A DNA stretch of 64,000 nt from Asterionellopsis glacialis (lineage: Eukaryota; Bacillariophyta; Plagiogrammaphyceae; Rhaphoneidales; Asterionellopsidaceae): the NCBI GenBank assembly GCA_014885115.2, contig WKLE02002445.1:1-64000 (forward strand). The letters run 5' to 3'. The notes below the pieces were generated by a model that saw nothing but the letters and a program-made list of their open reading frames with translations, searched no databases and was not told the DNA's origin. A program made the position numbers and the translations under genes. Below are positions 1 to 10,881 of the stretch, in pieces (within the stretch, counting starts at the first letter, position 1; each line of letters starts with the position of its first letter).

Positions 1-200
1 CGTCAATATAGAGTACGGGTTATGATCCCATGTAACCTTATTCTTCTTCTTTAACCCATTGGTTTGTTTATTATCCAACACCTACCAGTTCCAACGGCAG
101 ACACCAGCATAAAAGAAACATGCAACAAGACACAACACTATAATTGAAGCCTCATCACGCAAGTTTAATAAACGATAAAGTCAACAATATCGTGCTCAAA

Positions 201-1580
201 ATGACCGATAGCGACCAATCGAAAGAAGAGGTAAGCCATGATATTTCTGGCGTCGAAGAGACAGCCGAGAAGGGAGCGGAGAGAAACGATGGAAAAGACA
301 ATATCGAGAAAGAATGTGGCGAGGAGAAGTGCGACAAAGAAGATCCCTCTGTCGAAAAAGACTCAATGGCAAAACTTGCTATAAGTGAAGCTCAGGACTT
401 TACTCGAGATCCTGTCATGATGGAAATCTCGATGCGATTAGAATGTTGTTCTTGCGCCAACATTATCCCTCCACCCATCCAGCAATGCAACAGTGGCCAC
501 ACACTTTGTAAAGCTTGTGTTGCCGAGGCTCTCCGATCTAGCAAGAATTCAGCCTGTCCTAGTTGCCTGGTGCCTATAGTAAACCCAGCTACCAATGTAG
601 CTCTAGCCAGGATTGCAGAACCATGTGTTGTGAAATGCGGATACCCGAATTGCTCCGGCAAGTATAAACACGGCGAGCTTGCCTTGCACATGCAGCACTG
701 TAGATTGTCTCGTCGGGGGCTTGTAATGCCGAAATTCACCAAGGTGCAAGAAGCTAAGGAAGAAGATGAGCCCAAAGCTTCAGAGCTTCTCCAAGTGGTC
801 AGCAACAACTTGCAGTGTAACTTTTGTGCTGAGATTTGCCCGCGACCGATTCGCCAGTGTGAGAATGGACATGTGGCGTGTACCTTTTGTCTTGACCGCT
901 TGAAACAAACAGAAAACCCCAGCTGTCCCTTTTGTACAGTATCAATGGTTTCAACTGCACGTAACCTCCATCTCGAGGAGTTGGCTGCTCCGTGTATTGT
1001 CGCATGTCGGTATGACGGATGTGATCTCCAAGTGAAGCACTCTAAACTTACAGAGCATCTTGCGATTTGTGATCACCAACCCATCAAGTGTGGCTATTGT
1101 AAATCAGATAGTATCCTAGCTAACTGGGACGCGATGTGGATTCACTACAAGGAACGGCACATGGAGCATGCCACCAAGACACCACTTTCGAATATGGCAT
1201 TGAGCAATACTTACATAAAAAAGATGCTTGAAGGCAATCTGGAGTTCATTACTTGGGGGCATAGTGTTGACGCAAATGATAATCCAGTTCGTCTCTTCCC
1301 TGGCATGTATTACTCTGCCGAAAGAAAGACTTTCTATTTCACTATTCGGAAAATGGGACCCCTTACAGGTGAATGTTTCTCCCTTTCTGTCTCATCGGAA
1401 ACGTCATCTATCCGAATGAAGGGTTGGTTTCCATGTATCTCGTACCGCATTCCACATGAATACACAACTGATATGCCATGCCTCGCAATAGCTGCTTCAA
1501 CGATGAAACTCATGATTGATGGAAGTGAGGGAATATTGTTTCAGATTACCCCTCCTGAAGAATGTGCAAACCTCAATTAA
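201..1580 (+). CDS. Tandem RING/SIAH-type zinc finger protein, probable E3 ubiquitin ligase
   Basis: Single-exon 459-aa protein. Residues ~82-123 form a first SIAH-type RING (CCSC, then CNSGHTLC, then CPSC), followed by a Cys/His segment. Residues ~206-246 repeat the arrangement (CNFC, CENGHVAC, CPFC), and a SINA-like Cys/His finger with CRYDGC and HLAIC follows to ~310. SIAH/SINA proteins are RING E3 ligases with a TRAF-like C-terminal substrate domain. The last 150 residues here are in the right place for that fold but I cannot confirm it. The N-terminal 70 residues are Glu/Lys-rich and probably disordered. The start is the ATG at 201 (AAAATGACC context); the open frame reaches back to 144 but contains no earlier ATG. 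Seeing two complete RING-plus-finger modules in tandem is unusual, since the family normally has one. Ligase activity and substrate are inference. Confidence 0.85.
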   Translation: MTDSDQSKEEVSHDISGVEETAEKGAERNDGKDNIEKECGEEKCDKEDPSVEKDSMAKLAISEAQDFTRDPVMMEISMRLECCSCANIIPPPIQQCNSGHTLCKACVAEALRSSKNSACPSCLVPIVNPATNVALARIAEPCVVKCGYPNCSGKYKHGELALHMQHCRLSRRGLVMPKFTKVQEAKEEDEPKASELLQVVSNNLQCNFCAEICPRPIRQCENGHVACTFCLDRLKQTENPSCPFCTVSMVSTARNLHLEELAAPCIVACRYDGCDLQVKHSKLTEHLAICDHQPIKCGYCKSDSILANWDAMWIHYKERHMEHATKTPLSNMALSNTYIKKMLEGNLEFITWGHSVDANDNPVRLFPGMYYSAERKTFYFTIRKMGPLTGECFSLSVSSETSSIRMKGWFPCISYRIPHEYTTDMPCLAIAASTMKLMIDGSEGILFQITPPEECANLN

Positions 1581-2069
1581 AAATATCTTTTCCGTGGGGT
1601 TTCACTGTTCAAGGATAGGATGCGTCGACAGAGTGTACTACGAAGGCATCCCTGAAATTTCAATAGCATTTTTTTTAATTGCACTGAGTGAGTAAGACTT
1701 GTGGGCTTGTTTAGAATCAAGCTGCCATCAAGATAGAGACTGCACTGCTGTAGGTAGGACTCTAGTAATTTGAAAATAATGAGTACCTGGTATTATACTA
1801 GATGTTTAATCCCTCAGTACCAGGTACACACTAAATATACATAAATTAATAAGGATCAGGTTAATGTTCTCGCCGACACGAATGAATGAATGAAGCACCC
1901 GCAGAGAAACTTTCTTTTGATCGCGATGTACTCGAAAAGGCACGAAGGATACTGACGCCTCTATGGGCAGGGTGAATCAAGTGCAAGATGTTCATAATAT
2001 GATGCCCAAAGAAACTACATATCAGTGTAGATATACTCAGTCATCAAACGAAATTTAGAAGAATGCACA
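1581..2069. other. Intergenic region with two TACCWGGTA palindromes
   Basis: 489 nt between two plus-strand genes. It holds TACCTGGTA at 1784-1792 and TACCAGGTA at 1818-1826, two members of the dispersed motif described in the findings. It should also hold the 3' end of the ligase transcript and the promoter of the DHHC gene. I see no convincing open frame. Confidence 0.6.
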
Positions 2070-3407
2070 ATGGATATTGATAAACCTCATGTTAAGCAAT
2101 GGCAAGATACATGGCGAGATTTCAATCGAGCTTTACGATCCGTCGAACCATTCAACCAATGGCATTGGATTTATCAACTCGCGTTAGTAGGTTCGCGTTA
2201 CGTTTACTACGAAAGTTCTTTCGATCGAATTGTTAAATATCTACACTTGACAACAATTTGGAGACCTTTTATTCCATGTTTCGCTGTTTTCCTAATTTTA
2301 TTCGTTTTATTGGCCTACTTCCAATCATTGAGATCCCAACTAATCAATGTTTGGTGCTGTAACGAGAACGCAACGGACTGTGAACATTGTCCTTGGCTGG
2401 ACATTTCTGTCGGATACTTGGGTATTATGATTCTTTTTCATTATCTTCAAGCAACGTTTTGTTCACCTGGTGTTGCCCTACCTTCCGATCCCAATCTGCA
2501 GGTAAATCACGAGACGACGTTTTCTACAGAAAGATCTCCTTCTAATTCCGACCTGAGCGGGACAGGCACGAAGCGGTGGAAATCTCTTGAAGCACAAGGT
2601 GGTTGTTGTGGTATTGAACCAATCTTTAATATGGAGGCTGAATTGAAACGGGTCACATTATATGGGAAACTGGACACGACAGTGCCGACAACCAATAAAT
2701 CAGCATCGGGGAAACATACCTCCATAGAGCTACCAAGTAATGCTGCATCGTATTGTAACAAATGCAACATTGTTAGACCTCCTAGGTGCCATCACTGCTC
2801 AACATGCAATCGATGTATCCTTCAAATGGATCACCACTGTCCATGGGTGAACAATTGTATTGGGTACGCAAATTATCGAAGTTTCTTTCTAACATTGGTA
2901 TTTTTAGTTCTTGGCTGTTGGTTTGGTGTAGTTTTACTTACTTCATCTTTTCAGGAACTAATGGCACAGCAAAAGGTTAAATTCGAGGAAACTACAACGA
3001 TTCTACAAAAACTTCAGTTAGTTAGAGAATTCCTTGTAGTCCCCGAACCATGGAAGCTCTACAGACAAGCAATCAATACCGGCGTCGAATATCAAATGAT
3101 GGTAAAAATTGTGTTCCCATTGCTATGTGGGGTAGCTCTAGTTTTGTCCATCTTCATGAGCTGGCATATTATGTACATTTTAACAGGCAGAACAACCCTG
3201 GAGCATTCTATAATGCTACAGAAACTCTATGAAGAATCTCAAAAACAAGATGGAAAATTTTCGAAATTCTCAAATCCGTTTTGTAAAGGAAGTTGGCGTG
3301 CAAACTTTGTTCAGGTGCTTGGTTCGAATCCACTATTACTTGTTTTGCCGATTCCTGTGAATCCTCCTAAACCTTATCTTCCAACATCGAAATCTAAAGT
3401 AAATTAG
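2070..3407 (+). CDS. DHHC-type zinc finger protein S-palmitoyltransferase
   Basis: Single-exon 445-aa integral membrane enzyme that would attach palmitate to cysteines of target proteins at an internal or plasma membrane. The cysteine-rich domain lies at ~229-263 ([21 protein letters not shown]), ending in the catalytic DHHC at 254-257 followed by [11 protein letters not shown], the family signature. Hydrophobic segments at ~67-84, ~112-129, ~272-292 and ~343-369 give the usual four-helix topology with the catalytic loop between helices 2 and 3. The loop before the domain is unusually long (about 90 residues) and polar. The C-terminal stretch NPFxxGxxxNFxxxLG, shared by many family members, is visible near residue 405. 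The stop lies only 56 nt from the stop of the convergent APP1-type gene. Substrates cannot be predicted. Confidence 0.93.
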   Translation: MDIDKPHVKQWQDTWRDFNRALRSVEPFNQWHWIYQLALVGSRYVYYESSFDRIVKYLHLTTIWRPFIPCFAVFLILFVLLAYFQSLRSQLINVWCCNENATDCEHCPWLDISVGYLGIMILFHYLQATFCSPGVALPSDPNLQVNHETTFSTERSPSNSDLSGTGTKRWKSLEAQGGCCGIEPIFNMEAELKRVTLYGKLDTTVPTTNKSASGKHTSIELPSNAASYCNKCNIVRPPRCHHCSTCNRCILQMDHHCPWVNNCIGYANYRSFFLTLVFLVLGCWFGVVLLTSSFQELMAQQKVKFEETTTILQKLQLVREFLVVPEPWKLYRQAINTGVEYQMMVKIVFPLLCGVALVLSIFMSWHIMYILTGRTTLEHSIMLQKLYEESQKQDGKFSKFSNPFCKGSWRANFVQVLGSNPLLLVLPIPVNPPKPYLPTSKSKVN

Positions 3408-3463
3408 AAAGTTGAGTAGATTATTCTCTATCAAAATGTTCTAGTACAAAAAAATGGATTTAG

Positions 3464-6400
3464 CTATATATCAATGGCACTCTGACTTCTAACACTCAGG
3501 CTAGCAATGCTATTGCTTCGGCTCCTCTGGCTACCATTATTTTTATTATCAGATCCATAGAATAGACTGAAAAGCCAGCTCGAACCAAACCAACCTCGGT
3601 CTTGCATACTGTCACTTACGCGATCAAAAGTTTCTGCTTTTCCAAACAATGTTGCCCCCCAAGTTAGTTTGATTTCATAATTATCATCCTGCACCCGATA
3701 TTTGACAACTCTACCTTCGCCATACGCAGTAAGTACGTCCTCGCCAACTGCTGCCTTTAATGGACGGATTATGTTTTCAGGCTGTAAGTAACACACCATT
3801 CCAGCGGAGGCTATAGTCACGATATGGACACCTGAACAAGCGCAAAGAAATCATGGGTTGGTAAAAATGTTCACGAATCATTGGAGACAATAAAATTCAG
3901 AATAAAAAACTCACCTGTTGTGGGCTCTACCGAAGCAAGAGTGCCTGAGCCGTATGTTGTCAAAACGGGTAAACCTTCAGTGCAGCCCTTTGCAATACGA
4001 TAGCTAATTTGGTCTTTCTGTAGAATTGCCTTGGCACATGCATTATTGGTTAATTTCCAGTTCACAAGATCAATTTCATACAAGCCATCACTTTCGCGAA
4101 ATTTACGAACAGACCCATCACCAAAGGATGTTGCAACAGCCGCACCATTTTTGTAATATTGCTGAAACTTTGGAGCAGGAGCAATGTCAATGGCCTTCTT
4201 TTCGCCTTCTGGGCGGAGCCGCCGCAGACCTGAAACCAAACTACCAAGGGCAGAGAATAAAGATGTACCATCTTCTGATTTCATATCTTTCCAAGCCCGG
4301 GCAGCGTCTACTGTGCAGTATACAATGGGGTGTTTATCATCAGCCAATACCCAGGATGTAAGGCTGATACCAATAGTGTCAGTGCTAGTTGATGCCGGTC
4401 CTTTTGGTCTTGGCATATCTTTCTTAGAAGGATGAGGGATCGGACGAACCACAGTACCTTCACCAAATGGCGTTTTTATTATTGTTCCTTCAGCGTAAGG
4501 GAATTCAAGGGTATCTTTTTTGGGAGTCTTTCCAAACAATCTACTGAACGTGCCTTTTGTTACAACTTTTACATCAGACTCTTGAAGGTAGGCGCGAGCT
4601 CCCCAGTTTGACATATCAATAACCACTATACCAGAGTCTTGTCTATATTCTGCAACAGTGCCTTCCCCGTACGGAGTTGTGCATTCGTCGCCTTCTTTGA
4701 ATGAAGGCTTTTTTGTTTCCTCAGTTGAGTAATTCCAGAAGGAGAACAGAGAGCCTCTGTCCTGTTCAGCAATTTTGGGAAGTTTAGGCGGCTTATAAGC
4801 TGAGATGCACCTCCCTTGAATTCGTGCTGTCGGTTTCGGTAAGGTTGATGATTTCAAACGTTGTCTTCCGATTTCCGGTTGTGATCGCATGTCACCGTCA
4901 ACTTGCGCGGTTGCTATCAGATTAAGCTCTTCAGTTGGTTTCACCTCTTTAAGCACTTTATCTGTAGCGTCCTTGAGTTCATCAAGTGCTTTAAAATTAC
5001 CTTTCGGCGATGCTGGTCGCTTATCCAACTTATCGATCAATGCTGAGGCTTCATCAATCTTTGATAATTTGTTTTCTTTATCGATTTGCAATTCATTTGT
5101 TTCCGGGACCAAATCTGGCTCAGTGCTCTGGTTACTTGCACTAGTAATATCTTCTTCTAGCTCCTCGTTTTCTACTACTGTGGCCAACGACGGAGGAGCA
5201 CTTTCACTTCGAGATATTACTCTTTGACGGGACGAGCTTTTGTCTTTCTTTTCTTCTTGTGGTACCTCCGCTACTTGAACGTCAAGAGGCCTCCAGTCAA
5301 GCTCTACCTCGTACATATCGAACTCAGCGTCAAATGACAATATGACACCAATTCCATAAGGAGTCCGTACTTGTTGTCCAATATTCCATTGCTGTTCGGC
5401 CTTGATGAGATCAACAGGTTCCATGTTTTGAGATTCCAAAAACTGGTTTGCTTCCCATATAGACTGGTTCAATTCCGACAGTCGATCATATTTATGTCTC
5501 ACTGATGGCCACTTTTTGGGGTCCAAATGATAGAAATCATCAACAGCATCCTTACAAACGCGCTGAAGACCAACAACCCGTATTAGTGGCGGGTCTCTCT
5601 TTACCGCATCTAAGGCTGCTTCTGGATATGTCCGAAAAAAACAAGGCTTCAAACCCTTTTCTCTCCATCTTTCTGGGGCATATCCATGTGTTGCGGTGAT
5701 ATCCTTTACGACGTGTACATATAGTGCCTCAAAATTGTAAGGAAAAGAATCAAACATCAATTCTCCCGCTCGAACATCTCCCTGACCATTGTCACATACG
5801 AAAACGTGACTAAACTCAGGGTATATTGACACATAGCGTCTGAAGTTATCAAACTTCTTTTCCGCAAGAGGCTCCAAATTATCCTTTAAAATAAACTCTC
5901 TACCAGATGCAATATCACCCGCTAGTAACGATGGAACTGTGTGCATTCCTCTTCGTCCTCCACTAACTTTTTTTAGTTTTTCGAATTTTCCAAAACTGTG
6001 TTTTTCACTCACGTCCTTATACAAATGAGGACGAGCAGAAAGGAAAACAAGATTTCCCACACGGTTTTCAGGCCATTCCTCCGGTCCTTGTGTGCCGAGA
6101 TCCATTTCTCTATAAAATGCCAAAACTCCTGGATACACGACCTTTTTCCCAAAACGTTTATCCACGCCCGCTGGGTAGTCCCCAGCACTGCAAGTTAAAG
6201 TATCATCTACATCTGATAAGACCTTTCTCCATTGCTTCATTTTCCGTAACAACCCCTTATTTGTGCCCATTTCTACGTGCGCTCTTTGCCTGGCAGCTTC
6301 TTTTTGTATATGACCTAATATATCTTGCCGTATAGTTTCAGATCGAATATCATCGAAAATAAGTTTGTTCATGTCAAGGTAGACCCCCTTTGCATCGGCC

Positions 6401-7357
6401 TGCGTTTTCAATTCTGATAAATCATCTTGCTTTGTATTCATCAAAATATTCTTTACGCATTTTTCGGCAGAAGGGTTGGCTCGAAGCTTTAAACCCTGCA
6501 GAGCATGAAGGACGATTACTCGTGACAAGACAGTAAGGGCTGGCAAGCGCTCCATCGCCAATAGCTGAATAAGTTCTGTTCGGTGCTGACCTGTAAAATG
6601 TTTGTGATCCTTAACTTTGTAGAATACCAATCCCAGTTTGACATGTCCAATCAAGTAATTGAGTGCTCTTGCATCGCACTCTTCAAATACACTTATTATT
6701 TCTCTTTCCTTTCTCATGACGAACCGTAGATTGATAAAGTTGTTGATCGTGGATGGGATGAGAAGTTGGTCGATAGACGCTAAACATGAGTTGATTCTAG
6801 CAAGTTGTGCTTCTACAGGTATACCAAGAGCCTGAAGACGATTCAGAGATGATGTATTTGTGGCGTTCCGTCGCAAAGTCACCTGTCTGGAAAGCTCTAG
6901 TCGATGTGCGTGTCGATCCCATAGATGCATAAGGTAAGCAGAAAACAAAATACCCAAGAATCCAAGACTGGGACTCCACCGACCAAACGCAATTGGCGAG
7001 TCTTTTGCAAAGAATAGTGCCGTAGATAGCAAGACGGAAAATATAGTCCAGAACCGATTTTCGAATTCTTGGGCATGGTGTATGCCACTCTCTTCATTTG
7101 CTATAAAAATATACACAGTGTAGAAAAGCGACAACAAGCACGAACAAAAGACTGGTGCCATTGCAAAGAGTGCTAGAACCATAAGGATGGTGCTCTGATA
7201 TGAAAAAAATTCAGGGACAACGCAAAACTAGGTAAGATTTCAAAAAAAATGTTGGATGCGTCAAAAGACGTCATCGACGTCAAGAGAGATTACATCGTTG
7301 GTTGCTACTCACAAATAACACCAGCAGAAGCATCAGCATAGCAGATACACGGTCCAT
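3464..7357 (-). CDS. Large membrane-anchored APP1-type phosphatidate phosphatase with repeated GxGxV modules
   Basis: Three exons: 7313-7357, 3915-7194 and 3464-3831. The introns are 7195-7312 (GTGAGT, phase 0) and 3832-3914 (GTGAGT, phase 1), together encoding 1230 aa. The 15-codon first exon is inferred; an ATG at 7182 is the alternative. The N-terminus has several hydrophobic helices. DVDDT at ~343-347 is the DxDxT nucleophile motif of the HAD-like APP1 family (Mg-dependent phosphatidate phosphatase), followed by VYPGVLAFYREM and NLVFLSARP, as in that family. The C-terminal half carries at least five related modules of the form TPYGxGxV-(x)n-YEIxLxxW, including TPYGEGTV, TPFGEGTV, TSFGDGSV, TTYGSGTL and TAYGEGRV. 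They resemble small beta-barrel repeats. Yeast APP1 is soluble and linked to endocytic actin, so membrane anchoring and the repeat tail are notable differences. The catalytic assignment is strong; the biological role is inference. Confidence 0.85.
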
Positions 7358-8656
7358 GGTTAAGCTTCTATTATTGTACAAAAATTGAAATTGACATTAA
7401 GATGTCTATAGATATAAGTAGAAATAAAGACATGAATCAGCAGAAACAAAAAATAGTGATGTTAGCTTTCAAACGATTCAGTCGAGACAATGACATCAAG
7501 TGTGCGACTGCAACCAAGAAGCATGTGATATATCTGTAAAACGTTTAACGGTCCGACCGTACGTACATGGAATAGTCAGAAAGGATGAAAAGCAGGAATA
7601 TGCTTGTACCCTCGATCAAAAGAGAGAGAAGTAGGAGATTCGTTGAGAGATTCGTTAGCACCGTTCCAGTCTCGTCTGCGTTGGAAATTATTTCAAGGGA
7701 ATCGCCTTCTCAAGTTAGGGACAGAGTTTCGAGAAGAGAGTATGGGTACGTTTGTGTGGGTAGGTGAGTGGCCGTAGTAAATCACGCGATAATTTTTGTG
7801 CTGAATGGAAGGAGAAATCACATGCGATGTTTCTTTTACATGTATTATTAATATTGTTGTCCAATTAAAAGGGTGGAGCGGGTCTATGATGACTCTCCGA
7901 CTGATGGTGACGAGAAAAATTATGGACCAGCTCGTCCAGTCTGCATCGTTTGCTACAGGACTTGTACCTGCACATAGATTTTGGTCTGGTTGGAAAGATA
8001 TCATTTACAGGTACGAGGTACTGTCCTACCTGGTAAAGTACCATACCAGGGTGACAAGGACCTACTAATAAGACGTATTAATACCTGGTAAGCAAAGGTG
8101 AGTTGGCTAATCCGAACGCGAATCGAGATGCAGGTGTCAGAAGGAAAGTGAACACATACAGTACCTCCATTATTCATTTGCTACGGCATGCTCGGATCGA
8201 GGACGTCTTGTCTACTTTTGATTCAGTAAGTTTATATTTGTATGTTATTGAGTATACAGAAAAATGTGTTTTATCATTATCATCTATTTTATACTGGCTG
8301 AGTTTATAACGTTTGTTATCCAAAAAATATTAGCACTTTTCCTAGACCAAAAGTCTCAAATTCCAAAAATTGTATAATTATTTTGACCAGAATTACTTGA
8401 AAAAGGCCAAAAATTCAAGGACCGGCACGCGTGTACGGTACGTACAGACACTAACTCAGGTCATAGTTCAAATTTTGAAAAACACACGCAGCCAATGCAC
8501 CGTGGATCGGTTGAGGTCTGAAAATACCAGGCAACACAACGAAAGAAGAAACAAACAAAACCCATCCAAAGACCAAAGACAGGTGACGTAGAATTACAAT
8601 CAATCTCCTGCAAGTGCTGTTCAACGCTTGATATCCCGTGCAAATATAAGAATAAA
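7358..8656. other. Divergent intergenic region between APP1-type and Nudix genes
   Basis: 1.3 kb that must hold both 5' regions of a divergent pair. It contains TACCTGGTA at 8027-8035 and 8082-8090, plus shorter ACCAGG and GGACCTA relatives around 8010-8070. A weak two-exon coding candidate is listed separately. Nothing else recognisable was seen. Confidence 0.5.
7585..7977 (+). CDS. Hypothetical two-exon small protein (weak candidate)
   Basis: An ATG at 7585 opens a basic frame containing IKRERSRRFVERFV. It could splice at a GTGAGT donor (7764) or a GTACGT donor (7746), both phase 2, to an AG at 7870-7871. The joined frame then reads YDDSPTDGDEKNYGPARPVC and ends at 7977 after a Cys-rich CIVCYRTCTCT. 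The residue make-up downstream of the acceptor looks coding, and that is the only support. I recognise no family. It lies upstream of the Nudix gene on the same strand and could instead be a leader or noncoding transcript. Confidence 0.25.
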
Positions 8657-9394
8657 ATGCGACAGGAGCATACAGAAATGAAGTATCATGGTATCTTTTC
8701 CACAAGGGTCGGTCAAAATGGACCGAAAGATCGGCTCGTATTTTTGTCACTGGCACTCAATTTTCTTTTAGTGGGTATGCTACTCTTTGGTGGTTTCTTT
8801 CGGGAGTCGTCATCTCTTCGACTGCCAAACACACAAATTGTCGAGGGGACGCAGCAAAAATGGAATGGAGGTCATCCGTCAGAGGAGCGACCAGGATCTT
8901 GTTGGTGTAGCGGAGACAAGTACTGCATGTGCACACCAAGTCTCGCTATTGATCTAGTCATTACCTCGGGAAAAGATCATTTGTGGCTTGTTCGTAGAAA
9001 AGATACAGACCAGCTTGCAACAATGGGAGGCTTTGTCGAAGTTGGAGAAACAGTAGAACATGCAGTAAAGAGAGAAATGATGGAAGAAATGGGTGTTAAG
9101 CCGTCGGATACACCTAAACTGCTCGGACTTTATTCTGATCCTCGTCGTGACAATCGTCGCCACACAACATCAGTTGTTTACCACGTAGAACTATCAGAAG
9201 AAGCCAGACCACATGCAATGGATGATGTTAAGGATGTAGTACGTATCCCGATCTCAGATATCGATAAGCATACATACTTTGCAGATCATTGGACAATTCT
9301 TATGGATTACCGAAATTCCCTGACAACCTACAGCCAACAAGTAGCACGTAGTAGTGACTTTGCTGATGATATTGTACGTTCTACATGTTCCTAA
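8657..9394 (+). CDS. Membrane-anchored Nudix hydrolase
   Basis: Single-exon 245-aa protein. The Nudix box is complete at ~125-147: GFVEVGETVEHAVKREMMEE followed by MGV, matching GX5EX7REUXEEXGU, so the metal-binding glutamates are intact. Nudix enzymes hydrolyse a nucleoside diphosphate linked to another group; substrates range from NADH and ADP-ribose to oxidised nucleotides and cannot be told from the box alone. A hydrophobic helix at ~27-47 after a short charged N-terminus suggests a signal anchor, placing the enzyme domain in the lumen or intermembrane side. Four cysteines in CWCSGDKYCMC, just before the catalytic fold, could bind a metal or form disulfides. The ATG at 8657 is the first in frame; a second at residue 8 would keep the anchor. 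Activity is likely; location is inferred. Confidence 0.88.
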   Translation: MRQEHTEMKYHGIFSTRVGQNGPKDRLVFLSLALNFLLVGMLLFGGFFRESSSLRLPNTQIVEGTQQKWNGGHPSEERPGSCWCSGDKYCMCTPSLAIDLVITSGKDHLWLVRRKDTDQLATMGGFVEVGETVEHAVKREMMEEMGVKPSDTPKLLGLYSDPRRDNRRHTTSVVYHVELSEEARPHAMDDVKDVVRIPISDIDKHTYFADHWTILMDYRNSLTTYSQQVARSSDFADDIVRSTCS

Positions 9395-9722
9395 AAGGAC
9401 GACGCAAAAGTAAATAAATATTCTATTTCAGAACTGTTCTGCGGTTGAAGCTCAAAGCTGAACTTAGCATCATAGATAGGGCTCTAAAGAGAGAATAGAT
9501 CCACGCAAAGAGGAATTATATACGCTAGAGAGTGGCATGGGATAACTACTGTATCATCGAACGTGTATCACCATGTGCTCAAACATTCAAAACGTTTCGA
9601 CCAAATTATACGAAATGGTGCCATTTTTTATTTCATATCTGATTTTTGAGTCATTGAAAACTTTAACTCTAATAGTGAAAATGTTTTCAGAAAAGCGAAC
9701 ATACCACACTTTGAAAACGGAT
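9395..9722. other. Intergenic region, nothing recognisable
   Basis: 328 nt between two plus-strand genes. An open frame beginning at 9573 enters the next gene, but its first 50 residues look non-coding and I start that gene at the ATG at 9723. No repeat motif was seen. Confidence 0.4.
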
Positions 9723-10786
9723 ATGGCTCTATCGCTGTTCTTCCGCTTCATCGCATCCTCATTTCTACACCAACAAGCAAGCGGTTGCCAAAAAGTTCTT
9801 ATCGACCATCATCAAAAAGTAATGTCTCCACCTTTCTTTTTAGCGGCGGCAGTTGCTGCGTTGTCACCATTGACTTCAAAGAAAAATTCCTCAAATAAGG
9901 ATACCAACAATGTCACGACAACAAATAATTTATTTTTTGTAGGTGTTGGTGAGCTGAAACTCATACAGTAATGAAAGTGTTTATGCGATAAACTATTTTT
10001 GACTCATACCTGGAATGTTTTATTATCTTTCTCGTTTTCTTATTTATTTTCTATCAGTAACGGGTGTAGGGTTGACATGGTTGATTTCGTCACAACTCCA
10101 ACGTAAGCGTATTCGAGAACGCATTAGACTTAATTTGCTAAGTTTGCTAGAGGATCCTGATGATGAAATGGACCAAAATAATGATGGCGAAGAGAAACCA
10201 ATTAACTTGAGATCCCCCACAAAAATTTCCGACCTCACAGGCAAATCAATAGGCGAAAATGGATCTATATTACGCTCAATTGTGTCCCCTAATAGTGCGG
10301 CAACTTCAACGCTAGTTGTGTCCATCCTTACACTTTCATCTGGAAGTCAGCTGGCTGTACGTGCAGCATCGGGGGTAGAATGTTACTATGTTATTCAAGG
10401 TACTGGTATCATTGCCAAACAAGATAGTCAGGAGATGCCAATATCGAAGGGTGAAGTAGTATCCGTGGATCCATGGAGGTGAGACTTATGAAACCGTATG
10501 CCGCTCAATCCTTTTTTCTTCACGTGTCTAGTTTTGAAGCTTAGTGTGCACTTTTTCATATTGTTTCTATTGCAGTTTGAGATCGATCGCTAATAGAGGT
10601 TGGGAAGAACTAGTTATTTTAAGAGCAACTGATGGAGGGTTTGACTGTATTCGAGAGGGATATGATGTAGTTGAAACCGAATCATCCTCGACTGCCGAAA
10701 CATTGAAAACATTTTTAGGATCTGTCTCTGAAGTAGGAAATTACTTCAAAACAAAGAAGACTCAAGAGCCCGACAACTCAAAATAA
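9723..10786 (+). CDS. Cupin-like domain protein with N-terminal membrane segment
   Basis: Three exons: 9723-9948, 10058-10478 and 10576-10786. The donors are GTGAGC and GTGAGA and the acceptors CTATCAG and TTGCAG. Frame continuity is exact (858 nt, 285 aa). The first exon gives a hydrophobic, Ser-rich leader and part of a membrane span that continues over the junction (LFFVGVVTGVGLTWLI). After a charged linker, residues ~150-240 look like a small beta-barrel: a run of strands with SGVECYYVIQGTGII, then SKGEVVSVDPW, then ANRGWEELVILRATDGG. This spacing resembles a single-domain cupin (RmlC-like). The usual metal-binding histidines are missing, so it may not be a metalloenzyme. Function is unknown. 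The stop faces the next gene's stop 95 nt away. The start codon is the least certain point. Confidence 0.65.
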
Positions 10787-10881
10787 AACTGTATCTTACG
10801 TTTATAACACTTTTAACTTCTCTATATTAACTTTTTGTCTTTGAGTGTACTCTAAATCCTCAAAACAGCCTTTGGCACATA

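Noticed and set aside
3320..3340. GGTTCGAATCC, resembling a tRNA T-arm
   Set aside because: It lies inside the DHHC coding exon and no acceptor stem or anticodon arm pairs around it.
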